NCBI RefSeq assembly: GCF_042648505.1
Contig: NZ_JBHRXK010000002.1
Span: 434,001-498,000 of the forward strand
Reading direction: 5' to 3'
Length of the DNA stretch: 64,000 nt
DNA from: Lysobacter_L cavernae
GTDB lineage: Bacteria; Pseudomonadota; Gammaproteobacteria; Xanthomonadales; Xanthomonadaceae
Positions 18,297 to 27,062 of the stretch are shown one piece after another. Within the stretch, counting starts at the first letter, position 1. Every line of letters starts with the position of its first letter. Under the pieces are notes generated by a model, which did no database searches, had not been told where the DNA came from, and was given only the letters and a program-made list of their open reading frames with translations. Position numbers and translations under genes: made by a program.

Positions 18297-19784
18297 ATGA
18301 GCACATCGGCCGATCACGCCACACCGAGCCACTGCGAGAACTGCGGTGCGCCGCTGCAGGGCCACTACTGCTACGCCTGCGGGCAGTCGGCGCTCAGCCC
18401 GCTGCGCCACACCGGGCATGCACTGGAGGAGGTGTTCGAGTCGTTCTGGCACCTCGACGGTCGCATCTTCCGCACCCTGCGCGACCTGCTGTCGCCCGGC
18501 CGCGTCGCCGCCAATTACCTGGCCGGGCAACGCGTGCGCTACATCGCGCCGCTGCGCCTGTTCGTGATCCTGAGCGTGCTGACGTTCTTCGTCGCCCAGG
18601 CGGTGATCCACGTCGATACCACTCCGGAGGCTTACGGCAACACCAGCTCGTCCGAGGGCAAGGACGACAAACGCAAGGACAAGGGCAACGCCGGCAAGCG
18701 CTTCGCACGGGCCGACACGGTGGCCGAGGTCGAGCGCATCCGTGCAGAGGAAATGGAGGACCTGGACAAGGCCCGCACCGCGGTGCTGCTGCTGCCGGTC
18801 GCGCGCAAGGGCATCGACACCGCCATCGCCGACACCCACCGCCAGGCCGATCGTCGCATCGAGGTGTTGCGCGCCGAGCAGGGGCTGAGCGAGGACCAGG
18901 TGGCCGCGGCCAGGACCGAAGGGATCCGTCAGGCGACCCCCGGCGCGAAGGGGGCCGCCACCGTGGAAACCGCCGCGACCCTGGCCGAGCTCGAACGCCT
19001 GCGCAACGAACGGGGGAAGGCGCAACGGCTGGCGCTGGCCGCGCTGCCGGCGGCCAGCGCCGACGCGCGCAACAAGCAGCTGCGCGACATCCGCCGCAGC
19101 AACGAGGCCGCCGGCTGCCGCGCCGCGCAGTTGCAGCTCGATTACGCCCTCGCCAGCGAAGGCAAGCTCAAGCGCAAGGTCAACGAGGACCTCGTCGCCT
19201 ACGGCGATCCCGACTGCGACCGCGGCCTCAGCTTCAACGGCGACGAATGGGACGCGGACACCAATCCCCTCACGCTGAAATGGGCGCCGGCGTTCGTGAA
19301 CCGCTGGATCAACTCACAGGTCGGCCACGGCCAGGAGAACATCGCCCGCGCCCAACGCGATCCCTCGCTGTGGGTGCGCGCCCTGCTCGGCGCGGTGCCC
19401 AGCGCGCTGTTCCTGCTGGTGCCGGTGTTCGCACTGCTGCTCAAGCTGGCCTACCTCGGCTCCGGGCGCGGCTACCTCGAACACCTGGTGGTCGCGCTCT
19501 ACAGCCACGCCTTCCTGTGCGTGGCGCTGCTGGCGATGTTCTTCCTGTTCGGCCTCGACAACGCCTGGACTCCGCACTGGCCGCCGTTCGGCTGGATCAG
19601 CGGCCTGCTGATCGGGCTTCTGTGGCTGTCGATGCCGATCTACCTGCTGCTGATGCAGAAGCGCGTGTACGGCAATGGCTGGTGGCTGACGCTGTTGCGT
19701 TATTTCGTCGTCGGCAACCTGTACTTCGTGCTGCTGAGCTTCGCCGCGGTGTTCGTCGCCATCGCCAGCCTGGTGCGGATGTGA
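18297..19784 (+). CDS. DUF3667 zinc-ribbon membrane protein
   Basis: A 495-residue protein whose N-terminus carries two CxxC pairs, CENCGAPL at 13-20 and CYACGQ at 25-30, forming a small zinc ribbon. The DUF3667-typical segment LSPGRVAANYLAGQRVRYIAPLRLFVIL and the first membrane helix (about 78-102) follow. The middle (about 110-300) is charged and partly coiled-coil, and the C-terminus (about 365-495) has four or five hydrophobic segments. The DUF3667 function is unknown. The stop codon overlaps the GTG of the DUF4286 gene, so the two are translated together. Confidence 0.93.
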   Translation: MSTSADHATPSHCENCGAPLQGHYCYACGQSALSPLRHTGHALEEVFESFWHLDGRIFRTLRDLLSPGRVAANYLAGQRVRYIAPLRLFVILSVLTFFVAQAVIHVDTTPEAYGNTSSSEGKDDKRKDKGNAGKRFARADTVAEVERIRAEEMEDLDKARTAVLLLPVARKGIDTAIADTHRQADRRIEVLRAEQGLSEDQVAAARTEGIRQATPGAKGAATVETAATLAELERLRNERGKAQRLALAALPAASADARNKQLRDIRRSNEAAGCRAAQLQLDYALASEGKLKRKVNEDLVAYGDPDCDRGLSFNGDEWDADTNPLTLKWAPAFVNRWINSQVGHGQENIARAQRDPSLWVRALLGAVPSALFLLVPVFALLLKLAYLGSGRGYLEHLVVALYSHAFLCVALLAMFFLFGLDNAWTPHWPPFGWISGLLIGLLWLSMPIYLLLMQKRVYGNGWWLTLLRYFVVGNLYFVLLSFAAVFVAIASLVRM

Positions 19785-20113
19785 GCGCGGCCGAGGCGGC
19801 CGGCGTGATCTACGAGGTCAACCTCGACCTCGACGCGGTGATCCGTGCCGAGTATCTGGCCTGGCTCGATGCGCACGTGCGCGAGATCTGCGCGTTGCCG
19901 GGCTTCGTCGCCGCGACGGTGTTCGATGTGCTCGATCCGGCCGCCGAACCCGGCCACGAGCGGCTGTGCGTGCAGTACACGTTGAGCGATGCGGCCGCGC
20001 TCGATGCTTACCTGCGCGAGCACGCGCCGCGGATGCGCGCCGAGGGCGTCGCCCGTTTCGGCGAGCGTTTCCGCGCCAGTCGTCGTGTGCTGCAGCCGCG
20101 GCAGACGGTCTGA
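19781..20113 (+). CDS. DUF4286 family protein
   Basis: A 110-residue soluble protein starting at a GTG that overlaps the stop of the DUF3667 gene (GTGA). The sequence GVIYEVNLDLDAVIRAEYLAW and the spaced motif MRAEGVARFGERFRASRRVL are typical of DUF4286, a small ferredoxin-like-fold family of unknown function. It was found inside a much longer open frame; the start is chosen from the family N-terminus and the coupling overlap. Confidence 0.88.
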   Translation: MSAAEAAGVIYEVNLDLDAVIRAEYLAWLDAHVREICALPGFVAATVFDVLDPAAEPGHERLCVQYTLSDAAALDAYLREHAPRMRAEGVARFGERFRASRRVLQPRQTV

Positions 20114-20166
20114 GCACCGGGCCCGACGATCATGCAGCGGCCGCCACGCGGCTCAACGCGGCGCGC

Positions 20167-20814
20167 TCATTGCTGCAGCTGCTGCCACAACCAATCGCCG
20201 AGGTGGCCCGGGTAGGCCGCCAGCAGGCCGCTGCGCAGGGCCTCGCGGCGCTGCGGCGGGGTGCGCTGCACCAGCACGCCCAGATCGGCGCGTTGTGTCG
20301 GCGTCATCGCACGCAGCGCCTGCAGCAACGGCGCGTGCTGTTCGGCCGGCACCTGCGCCAGCAGCGGCTGCAGCACCGCGTAGTCGGCGCCCAGCTCCGG
20401 GCCCAGCAGCCAACCGCGCCGCTGGCTGCGGTCGAGCGCGTCGAACTGCGCACGCCAGGCCTGTTGCAACTGCGGGGGCAGCGCGGCGTACCACGCAGTG
20501 GCGTCCTGCACCCGCGCGCGCTCGGCAGCGGGCAGGGCCTGCCAGGCGAGGAACCGCTCGCGGCGGGTGTCGCGCTCCGCGCGCGGCAGCGCGTCCCAGG
20601 CCGCGGCGCGCTGCGCGTAAGCCGCGTGCTGTTGCGGTGTCCATGCGTTCCACTGCAGCAGTTGCCGCTGCAACGCGGCATGCGCGGCCGGCGGCAGCCT
20701 GGCCAGGCTTTGCAGCAGCTCCGCCGGCGGCGCCGAGTACGCCGGGAGCACCGCCAAGGCACACCCGAGCGCGAGGCCGAGGGTTGCCGTCCGCCGACGC
20801 TCACTGCGGCGCAT
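20167..20814 (-). CDS. exported DUF3106 domain protein
   Basis: A 215-residue exported protein: signal peptide about 1-28 (ending PAYSA), then repeated short segments of the form LQxWNxxTPxQ, WDALPRAERDTRRERFLAWQALP and LPPQLQQAWRAQF. These Trp/Pro helical repeats define DUF3106. Its start overlaps by 14 nt the end of the sigma-region-4-like gene, so both form one transcriptional unit. Exported DUF3106 proteins next to a membrane regulator suggest an envelope-stress sensing pair, but that is inference. Confidence 0.88.
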   Translation of the reverse strand: MRRSERRRTATLGLALGCALAVLPAYSAPPAELLQSLARLPPAAHAALQRQLLQWNAWTPQQHAAYAQRAAAWDALPRAERDTRRERFLAWQALPAAERARVQDATAWYAALPPQLQQAWRAQFDALDRSQRRGWLLGPELGADYAVLQPLLAQVPAEQHAPLLQALRAMTPTQRADLGVLVQRTPPQRREALRSGLLAAYPGHLGDWLWQQLQQ

Positions 20815-21844
20815 CGTCAGTCTCCGTTTCGGTTTCGCTGCCGGTCGCCTCGGTGGGCGCGGCTGCCGGTACGGCGGGTTCGACCGCGGCAGTCGCGGCC
20901 AGCGCCGTGGCATCCGGTGCGGTGACACCGGCGGCCTGTTGCGCGGCCAGCCAGCTGTGGAATTCCAGGTCAGCGGCCGCCGCCTCGCCCGGCGGGTCGG
21001 CGAGCAGGGCAAAATCGCGGTGGGCGATCAGCGCGGTCTCGCGGCCGTAGCGCGCCGCCGGCTCCTCGGCCGCGGGCAGCCGGTCCGAACTCACCTGGCG
21101 TGCGCCCGAGGCGCCGCCGTGCAGGCGCTCCAGCACCGGCCCCAGCGGCCAGTGCGACGGCCACCAGAACGTAACCGCCAGCGCCGTCACGCACAGCAGC
21201 AACAGGCCCCACAGCAGCGGCAACAGCCAGCGCGGTCGCGGCGCCCGGCCGGCGGCCGGGGTCGTGGTGGCGCCCGCCCCGCCCCGGGGCTCGCCGTGCA
21301 GGGCCGCCTCGCGGGCGTTGCTCAGGCGCACCAGCCGGTCCGGCGGCAGCGTCTTGATGCGGCGGTGGACCTGCTCGCGCAGGCGCTGCCAGGCCACCGG
21401 GTCGGCGCGGCCGTCGGCGTGGTGTGGCAGGGCACGCTGCAACGCCAACCGGTAGCTCGGCTGGGCCACGCCGAGCGCGGTCGCGGCCTCGTCCTCGGAC
21501 AGGCCCGCGGCCAGGCGCAGCAGCAGCGCCGCACGCGGGCCGCTGCCGAGTTCGCCGAGACGGTCGGTCGCGTCCAGGGGCAGGGCCACCTCGGTGCGAC
21601 GGCGCAGCTGCGGCTGCGCCAGCAGGCCGGCCCAGAACCGCCCCGGCCACTGCGCCATCGGCACGGTCTCGGCCTCGGTGCGGAACTGCCGCATGGCCTC
21701 GGCCAGGGCGGCATCGCCGGCAACGGCATCGCCGGCCTGCAATTCAGCCAGCACCGCACCACGACGCTCGACGCCGCGCAGGAAGGCCGACAGCGCCGGC
21801 GGCGCGGCGGCGGCCGGGGAGGGGGAACGGGAAGAAACGCTCAT
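20801..21844 (-). CDS. membrane-anchored protein with sigma-70 region-4-like HTH
   Basis: A 347-residue protein with an unusual layout. The cytoplasmic N-half (about 1-190) ends in a sigma-region-4-like helix-turn-helix: GPRAALLLRLAAGLSEDEAATALGV, then QPSYRLALQRAL, about residues 99-135. One membrane helix at about 212-236 (LLPLLWGLLLLCVTALAVTF) is followed by an acidic, Ala/Thr-rich periplasmic tail. I see no clear sigma region 2, so DNA binding may occur without full sigma activity; it could equally be an anti-sigma-like adaptor. The start at 21844 is the first with family-like sequence, and it lies directly upstream of the DUF3106 gene. Function is unknown. Confidence 0.8.
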   Translation of the reverse strand: MSVSSRSPSPAAAAPPALSAFLRGVERRGAVLAELQAGDAVAGDAALAEAMRQFRTEAETVPMAQWPGRFWAGLLAQPQLRRRTEVALPLDATDRLGELGSGPRAALLLRLAAGLSEDEAATALGVAQPSYRLALQRALPHHADGRADPVAWQRLREQVHRRIKTLPPDRLVRLSNAREAALHGEPRGGAGATTTPAAGRAPRPRWLLPLLWGLLLLCVTALAVTFWWPSHWPLGPVLERLHGGASGARQVSSDRLPAAEEPAARYGRETALIAHRDFALLADPPGEAAAADLEFHSWLAAQQAAGVTAPDATALAATAAVEPAVPAAAPTEATGSETETETDDAPQ

Positions 21845-22150
21845 CGAGACAGCATCACCATGCACCGCATCATAGCGAGGCCGCCCTCGCACAAAACCGC
21901 TTGACAACCCGGCAACGCGCGCTCCGCGAAGCGGGACGCGGCCTGCACGCAAAAAACGGTTGTGCACAGCAGTAATCGAATCGTCATCGGGACCGCGTAC
22001 TCGCACGCACGGGACCGCATGACAGCGATGTTTCACGGCTAACGCATTGATATAAAACAAAATATCAGCGTTGGCACTTTTTTCACCAACCTGGCTGCAG
22101 GGCTTGTTGCAACGCCATCGCGCCCATCTGCCGACACGCCATGCACAGAT

Positions 22151-22173
22151 TTATCCACAGCGCGTGTGGATAA
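22151..22173. promoter_or_regulatory. inverted pair of perfect DnaA boxes
   Basis: TTATCCACA (22151-22159) and its exact reverse complement TGTGGATAA (22165-22173) are separated by 5 bp. Both match the strongest E. coli R-box sequence. They lie 115 bp before the priA start. Confidence 0.75.
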
Positions 22174-22200
22174 GGCCGAATCTTCTTTGCGTTCGGCCAC

Positions 22201-22222
22201 TTGCGTGACTTTTGTCACGCAA
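22201..22222. promoter_or_regulatory. perfect 9-bp inverted repeat upstream of priA
   Basis: TTGCGTGAC and GTCACGCAA flank TTTT. It could be an operator or an RNA hairpin in the priA leader; no terminator-like U-run follows. Confidence 0.55.
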
Positions 22223-22287
22223 CCGCGAGCAATGGTCCGCAAGCCACGCTGGTCCGGAACGGCCCCGACCTTCGCTAGACTGCGGCG

Positions 22288-24486
22288 ATGTCCGATGCCC
22301 CTGTTCACGCGCCGACGGTCTGGCGGGTCGCCTTGCCGCTGCCGCTGCCGCGGCTGTTCGACTACCGGCCGCCGGCCGGCCACGTTGCCACGGCCGCCGA
22401 CGTCGGCACGCGTGCGCGGGTGCCCTTCGGCAACCGCGAGCTGGTCGGCGTGATCGCGCAGGTCGGCGCGGCCAGCCAGGACAGCCCGGAACTGAAGACC
22501 GCCCTCGCCGGGCTCGACCCGGAGCCGCTGCTGCACGGCGAATTGCTCGACTCGCTGCTCTGGCTGGCGCGCTATACCCACGCCCCGCTCGGCGAGGTGC
22601 TGGCGACCGCGCTGCCGGCGCCGCTGCGCCGCGGCGAGCCGCTGCCCGACACCCATGCCTGGGCCTGGCAGCTCACCGAGGCCGGTCAGACCGCGCGCGA
22701 ACGCCTGCGCGCCGGCCAGCCGCGGCGCCTGGCCGACCGCCTGCAGGCCGGGCCCTGCGACGAGGACAGCCTCGACGACACCTTCGACCGCTGGCGCAGC
22801 GCGGCCAAGGCACTGGCCAAACGCGGCCTGGCCGAACGGCTCGCGGTGCCGGCGGTACCGCGCGCGCCGACGCCGCAGCCCGGGCCGGTGCTCAACGCCG
22901 AGCAGCAGGCTGCGGTCGACGCGGTGCTGGCCGCACGCGACGGCTTCGCCGCGCTGCTGCTCGACGGCGTCACCGGCAGCGGCAAGACCGAGGTCTACCT
23001 GCACGCGATCGCCGACTGCCTGGCGCGCGGCAAGCAGGCGCTGGTGCTGGTGCCGGAGATCGGCCTGACCCCGCAGACCCTCGCCCGCTTCCGCGCGCGC
23101 CTGGGCGTGCCGGTGCACGCACTGCACTCGGGACTGGGGGACGGCGAGCGCGCCCGCACCTGGGCCGCGTTCGCGCGCGGCGAGGCGCGGGTGGTGGTCG
23201 GCACTCGCTCGGCGGCGTTCCTGCCGCTGCCCGATGCCGGCCTGATCGTCATCGACGAGGAGCACGACGGCAGCTTCAAGCAGCTCGACGGCATCCGCTA
23301 TCACGCCCGCGACTTCCTGCTGGTGCGCGGCAAGGCGCTGGGCGTGCCGGTGCTGCTGGGCAGCGCGACGCCGTCGCTGGAATCGCTGCGCAACGCCCAG
23401 GCCGGCCGCTACGCGCACCTGCGCCTGCGCGAGCGCGCCGGCAACGCGCAGCCGCCGCGCGTGCGCGTGGTCGATGTGCGCAAGCGCCCGCTCGAGGCCG
23501 GGCTGTCGCCGGAACTGCTCGCCGCGATCGAGCAGGCGCTGGCCGCCGACGGCCAGGTGCTGGTGTTCAAGAACCGCCGCGGTTACGCGCCGGTGCTGCT
23601 GTGCCACGACTGCGGCTGGAGCGCGCAATGCCAGCGCTGCGACGCACCGATGACGGTGCACGCCGGCGGCCGCCGCCTGCAGTGCCACCACTGCGGCGCA
23701 CGTCGGCCGGCGCCGGATGCCTGTCCGGACTGCGGCGGCCTGGCATTGCAGTCGCAGGGCGCCGGCACCGAACGCATCGAGGAAGCACTGGCGGCGAAAT
23801 TCCCCGAGGTGCCGGTGCTGCGCATCGACCGCGGCACCACCCAGCGCCGCGATGCCCTCGAACAGCACCTGGCGCGGTTCGGCACCGCGCGCGGCATCCT
23901 GGTCGGCACGCAGATGCTGGCCAAGGGCCACGACCTGCCCAACCTCACCCTGGTCGCGGTGGTCGGCATCGACGAAGGCCTGTTCTCCGCCGACTTCCGC
24001 GCCCCGGAGAAACTCGCCCAGCTGCTGATCCAGGTCGCCGGCCGCGCCGGCCGCGCCGACAAACCCGGCGAGGTCGTGCTGCAGACCCACCATCCCGACC
24101 ACCCGCTGCTGGCGACGCTGCTCGCCGGTGGTTACGCCGCATTCGCGCAAGCCGAACTGGCCCAGCGCGAGGAAGCGGCCTTCCCGCCGTTTACCCACCT
24201 CGCCCTGCTGCGCGCCGAGGCCAAGCACAGCGACGCCTGCAACGCCTTCCTGCAGGCCGCGCGTGCCGCGTTGCGTGACGCCGATGCCGGACTCGAACTC
24301 AACGGCCCGCTGCCGGCACCGATGCCGCGCCGCGCCGGCTACCAGCGCGCGCAGCTGCTGGTGTCGTCGCCGGAGCGACGCGCGCTGCACGCCGCGCTCG
24401 ACGCCGCCCTGCCGGCGATCTACGCGCTGCCGGAAGCACGCCGGGTGCGTTGGTCGCTCGACGTCGACCCGGTCGATCTGTACTAA
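22288..24486 (+). CDS. priA: primosomal replication-restart helicase PriA
   Basis: A 732-residue superfamily-2 helicase that recognises abandoned forks and reloads DnaB. The N-terminal 3'-end-binding domain (VWRVALPLPLPRLFDYRPP) is followed by Walker A GVTGSGKTEVYL (about 229-240) and the DEEHDGSFKQ Walker B motif. GSATPSLESL comes next. The zinc-binding insert has eight cysteines (CHDCGWSAQCQRC, CHHCGA, CPDCGG) and motifs V-VI include QVAGRAGRADKPGEV. Length is typical. The upstream spacer with DnaA boxes is the unusual context. Confidence 0.98.
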   Translation: MSDAPVHAPTVWRVALPLPLPRLFDYRPPAGHVATAADVGTRARVPFGNRELVGVIAQVGAASQDSPELKTALAGLDPEPLLHGELLDSLLWLARYTHAPLGEVLATALPAPLRRGEPLPDTHAWAWQLTEAGQTARERLRAGQPRRLADRLQAGPCDEDSLDDTFDRWRSAAKALAKRGLAERLAVPAVPRAPTPQPGPVLNAEQQAAVDAVLAARDGFAALLLDGVTGSGKTEVYLHAIADCLARGKQALVLVPEIGLTPQTLARFRARLGVPVHALHSGLGDGERARTWAAFARGEARVVVGTRSAAFLPLPDAGLIVIDEEHDGSFKQLDGIRYHARDFLLVRGKALGVPVLLGSATPSLESLRNAQAGRYAHLRLRERAGNAQPPRVRVVDVRKRPLEAGLSPELLAAIEQALAADGQVLVFKNRRGYAPVLLCHDCGWSAQCQRCDAPMTVHAGGRRLQCHHCGARRPAPDACPDCGGLALQSQGAGTERIEEALAAKFPEVPVLRIDRGTTQRRDALEQHLARFGTARGILVGTQMLAKGHDLPNLTLVAVVGIDEGLFSADFRAPEKLAQLLIQVAGRAGRADKPGEVVLQTHHPDHPLLATLLAGGYAAFAQAELAQREEAAFPPFTHLALLRAEAKHSDACNAFLQAARAALRDADAGLELNGPLPAPMPRRAGYQRAQLLVSSPERRALHAALDAALPAIYALPEARRVRWSLDVDPVDLY

Positions 24487-24512
24487 CGACCAGGAGTTGT
24501 CGCGCCCGACCA

Positions 24513-27062
24513 TTAACAAAGGTGCCGTCGTTCACCCGTATCAGCCGCGCGCGCGGCATCCTTCCTGTCGCACTTCGGGCCGACCGCGGGCGGCCACACC
24601 CACGCCGCAAACGCGTACAGCGCCAACGCCACCAGCAAGGCCGCACGCAGGCCGATCGCCATCGCCAGCAGCAATGCCGCGATTGCCGCGACCACCGAGG
24701 CGCAGCCGTTGAGCCCCCAGGCCCACGGCACGAACGCCGGTGCATTGCGCGCGAGCCGCGCCAGGCCGAGCGGGAACGGCTGCCCCATCGCGAACGCGAG
24801 CGGGGCAATGCCGGCCAGCCCGCACGCGGCCCGCAGCCACACCGGCCACGCCGCGCCGTAGGCGTGCACGACGACGAACACGACGACCTGCCACAACAAA
24901 CCCAACGCGATCGCGTGCACCGCCCAACGGATGCGGCGCACGATCGCGGCATCGGTCGATGCCTGCGACGTGGCCAGGAGCCGCTGCGCGTGCGCGCTGC
25001 CGAGGCCGGCGCAGATCAGGAAGCCGGCCAGGCCCACGCTCGCCGCCAGCAATGGATGACCGACCAGCAAGGTCAGCCGCGACAGCGTGGCGATCTCGAC
25101 CAGCATGAAGCCCAGGCCGAGCGCGAGGAAGTACAGCCCGGCGCGCGCACGCGCGAACTTCATCGCCGCGGCCGACGACGCCCGCGGCAGCACCCGCAAC
25201 GGCAGCAACACCAGCAACAGTGCCAATGGCAGTGCCTGCACCAGCGCGGCGACCAGCAGCAGGTAACCGGAATCAAGCAGCACCGCGCTGCCCTGCTCGC
25301 GCAAGCGCCACAGCGCCGGCAGGCTGCGCCAGCGGAAGAAGTCGCCGAAGTAGGGCCGGTCGTCACGGGCCGGTGCGACCGCGAAGCGGTAGTCGCGCAG
25401 GTAGTCGCGTGCGCGCGATGACAGCAACGCCTGCACGCCCGCGTACAGGGTCGGGCGTTCCGGCACGTGGAAGCGGTTGGCCTGGTCGGAACGCAGGCCC
25501 GGCGCGAACACAGGATCGAACCCCTGCGCGTCGGCGAAGGCGCGCATGGCCGCCAACTCCGGCGCGGCGAAGCGATCGTGCTGCACCAGCCAGGTGCTGG
25601 CATCCCAGTTGCGCACGGCGACCAGCCGCGCGCCCGGCGCCATGCCCTCGCCACGCAGGGCCGCGATCGCGGTGGCGGCGAGTTTCAACTCGTCACGCGG
25701 CGGCTGTTTGCTCCAGCGCGTGATCGCCAGCGTGCCGCCGGGAGCCAGTCGCGCCAGATAGTCGCGCAGCGCCTCGACCGTGAGTGCGTACTGCTCGGCC
25801 GCGGCCTGCACGCCGGCACCGCTGCCGGCGAAGGAATCGCCGGCGACCAGCACGATCAGGTCGTAACGCGCACGGCTGGCGCGGGCGAACGCGCGCGGCT
25901 CGGCGGCATGCACGCGCACGCGCCGGTCGCGGTAGAGCTGGCCGCTGTAGTCGGCGTAATCGTCGCGCACCAGCCGCAGCCGCTGCGGGTCGAGCTCGAC
26001 CGCGTCCACCGTGCGTGCGCCCAGCGCCAGCGCCTGCAGTACCTCCAGGCCGCCGCCGGCACCGAGCACCAGCACCGACCCACGCGCCCGCATCCGGTAC
26101 GGCAAGGCCGAGGTCATGCGACCCAACCACGCCTGCGGCGCGCGCCCGGTGTGGCGCGTGATCACCGACGGCCCTTCGCCGTCGGTGTACAGCCCCAGCT
26201 GCGCCGGCAGCTCCTCGCTGCTGCCCAGGCTCAGGCCGGGGGCGTGACGCAGTGGCACGCGCGGGCTCTCCAGCACGGCCAACCAGCCGTAAGGACCGCG
26301 ACGCTCGTCGATGACGCGCGCCCCGGGCAGCAGCAAGGCCTTGCTCAGGCTCTTGAACTCGTTGACCCGTGGCGCCAACGCGTGACCGGGCAGCAGCGCC
26401 AGCGTGATCAGCAACGCGAGCGCGACCAGCCGGCGTTGCGGCGCCACCAGCATCGCCGCGACCGGCCCGCACAAGGCCGCCAGCAGCAAGCCGCGCTCGA
26501 CCGGCAGGTACGCCATCGCCAGCGCCGCCAGCGCGCCGACGCCGGCACCGAGCAGGTCGGCGGCGTACAGCCGCGGGATGCGCTCACCGTGCCGGGCAAA
26601 GGCCAAGCCGAAGCAACTCGCGGCGAAGAAGAACGGCACCGCCAGGACCAGGTACAGCGCGCTCAGCCACAGCAGCTGGCGCGGGTTCCAGACCAGTTCG
26701 AGCCCGTTGAACGGGATCGCGCGCGCCAGCCACAGCACCAGCACCGCGCTCATGGCGAACCCCCACGCGCAGCGCGCGAACATCGACTCGAAATCGGCCC
26801 GCAAGCGCTCCGGCGTGCACACACGCAACCACAGGCTCAGCCAGGTACCGCTGCCGCCGTGGCCGAGCAGGGCCAGGCTGATGATCACCACCGCGAACGG
26901 ATACCAGTGCGCGATCGCCAGCCAGCGCATCAGCAGCAGCTGGTAGGCCAGCGCCGCGGCCGAGATCAATGCAATGGCGAGCGCAAGCCGATCAGGGCGA
27001 CCGCCGCCCTGGCCATCGGCAGAGGCGTTGGCGAGCGCACGCGCTTGCCCGTCAATGCGCAC
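24513..27062 (-). CDS. giant membrane protein with spermidine-synthase-like domain
   Basis: An 849-residue protein. An N-terminal block of about six membrane helices (about 28-240) leads to a soluble Rossmann-type methyltransferase/aminopropyltransferase fold (about 330-520) with the nucleotide motif VLVLGAGGGLEVLQALALGA and acidic VELDP. A C-terminal block of about eight helices (about 600-830) follows. Membrane-embedded spermidine-synthase-like proteins of this sort are widespread in proteobacteria, but their substrates are mostly unknown. It overlaps the exported pcm gene by 11 nt, so the two are co-expressed. Whether it really makes polyamines is open. Confidence 0.88.
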   Translation of the reverse strand: MRIDGQARALANASADGQGGGRPDRLALAIALISAAALAYQLLLMRWLAIAHWYPFAVVIISLALLGHGGSGTWLSLWLRVCTPERLRADFESMFARCAWGFAMSAVLVLWLARAIPFNGLELVWNPRQLLWLSALYLVLAVPFFFAASCFGLAFARHGERIPRLYAADLLGAGVGALAALAMAYLPVERGLLLAALCGPVAAMLVAPQRRLVALALLITLALLPGHALAPRVNEFKSLSKALLLPGARVIDERRGPYGWLAVLESPRVPLRHAPGLSLGSSEELPAQLGLYTDGEGPSVITRHTGRAPQAWLGRMTSALPYRMRARGSVLVLGAGGGLEVLQALALGARTVDAVELDPQRLRLVRDDYADYSGQLYRDRRVRVHAAEPRAFARASRARYDLIVLVAGDSFAGSGAGVQAAAEQYALTVEALRDYLARLAPGGTLAITRWSKQPPRDELKLAATAIAALRGEGMAPGARLVAVRNWDASTWLVQHDRFAAPELAAMRAFADAQGFDPVFAPGLRSDQANRFHVPERPTLYAGVQALLSSRARDYLRDYRFAVAPARDDRPYFGDFFRWRSLPALWRLREQGSAVLLDSGYLLLVAALVQALPLALLLVLLPLRVLPRASSAAAMKFARARAGLYFLALGLGFMLVEIATLSRLTLLVGHPLLAASVGLAGFLICAGLGSAHAQRLLATSQASTDAAIVRRIRWAVHAIALGLLWQVVVFVVVHAYGAAWPVWLRAACGLAGIAPLAFAMGQPFPLGLARLARNAPAFVPWAWGLNGCASVVAAIAALLLAMAIGLRAALLVALALYAFAAWVWPPAVGPKCDRKDAARAADTGERRHLC

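Larger units (their letters stand above)
21845..22287. promoter_or_regulatory. 443-nt divergent spacer upstream of priA: AT-rich and palindrome-rich
   Basis: This non-coding spacer separates the HTH membrane gene from priA. It contains a locally AT-rich tract (about 22040-22086) with an interrupted inverted repeat (AACGCATTGATAT, spacer, ATATCAGCGTT). After that come an inverted DnaA-box pair (22151-22173), a GGCCGAA/TTCGGCC stem (22174-22180 with 22192-22198) and a perfect 9-bp inverted repeat (22201-22222). No convincing reading frame is present. Confidence 0.7.

Noticed and set aside
18108..19025. N-terminal extension of the MATE transporter frame
   Set aside because: It is antisense to DUF3667, has no membrane segments, and MATE proteins begin near MSLSASST.
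22036..22222. Chromosomal origin of replication
   Set aside because: DnaA boxes and AT-rich DNA are suggestive, but dnaA, dnaN, recF and gyrB are absent and only two perfect boxes are seen.
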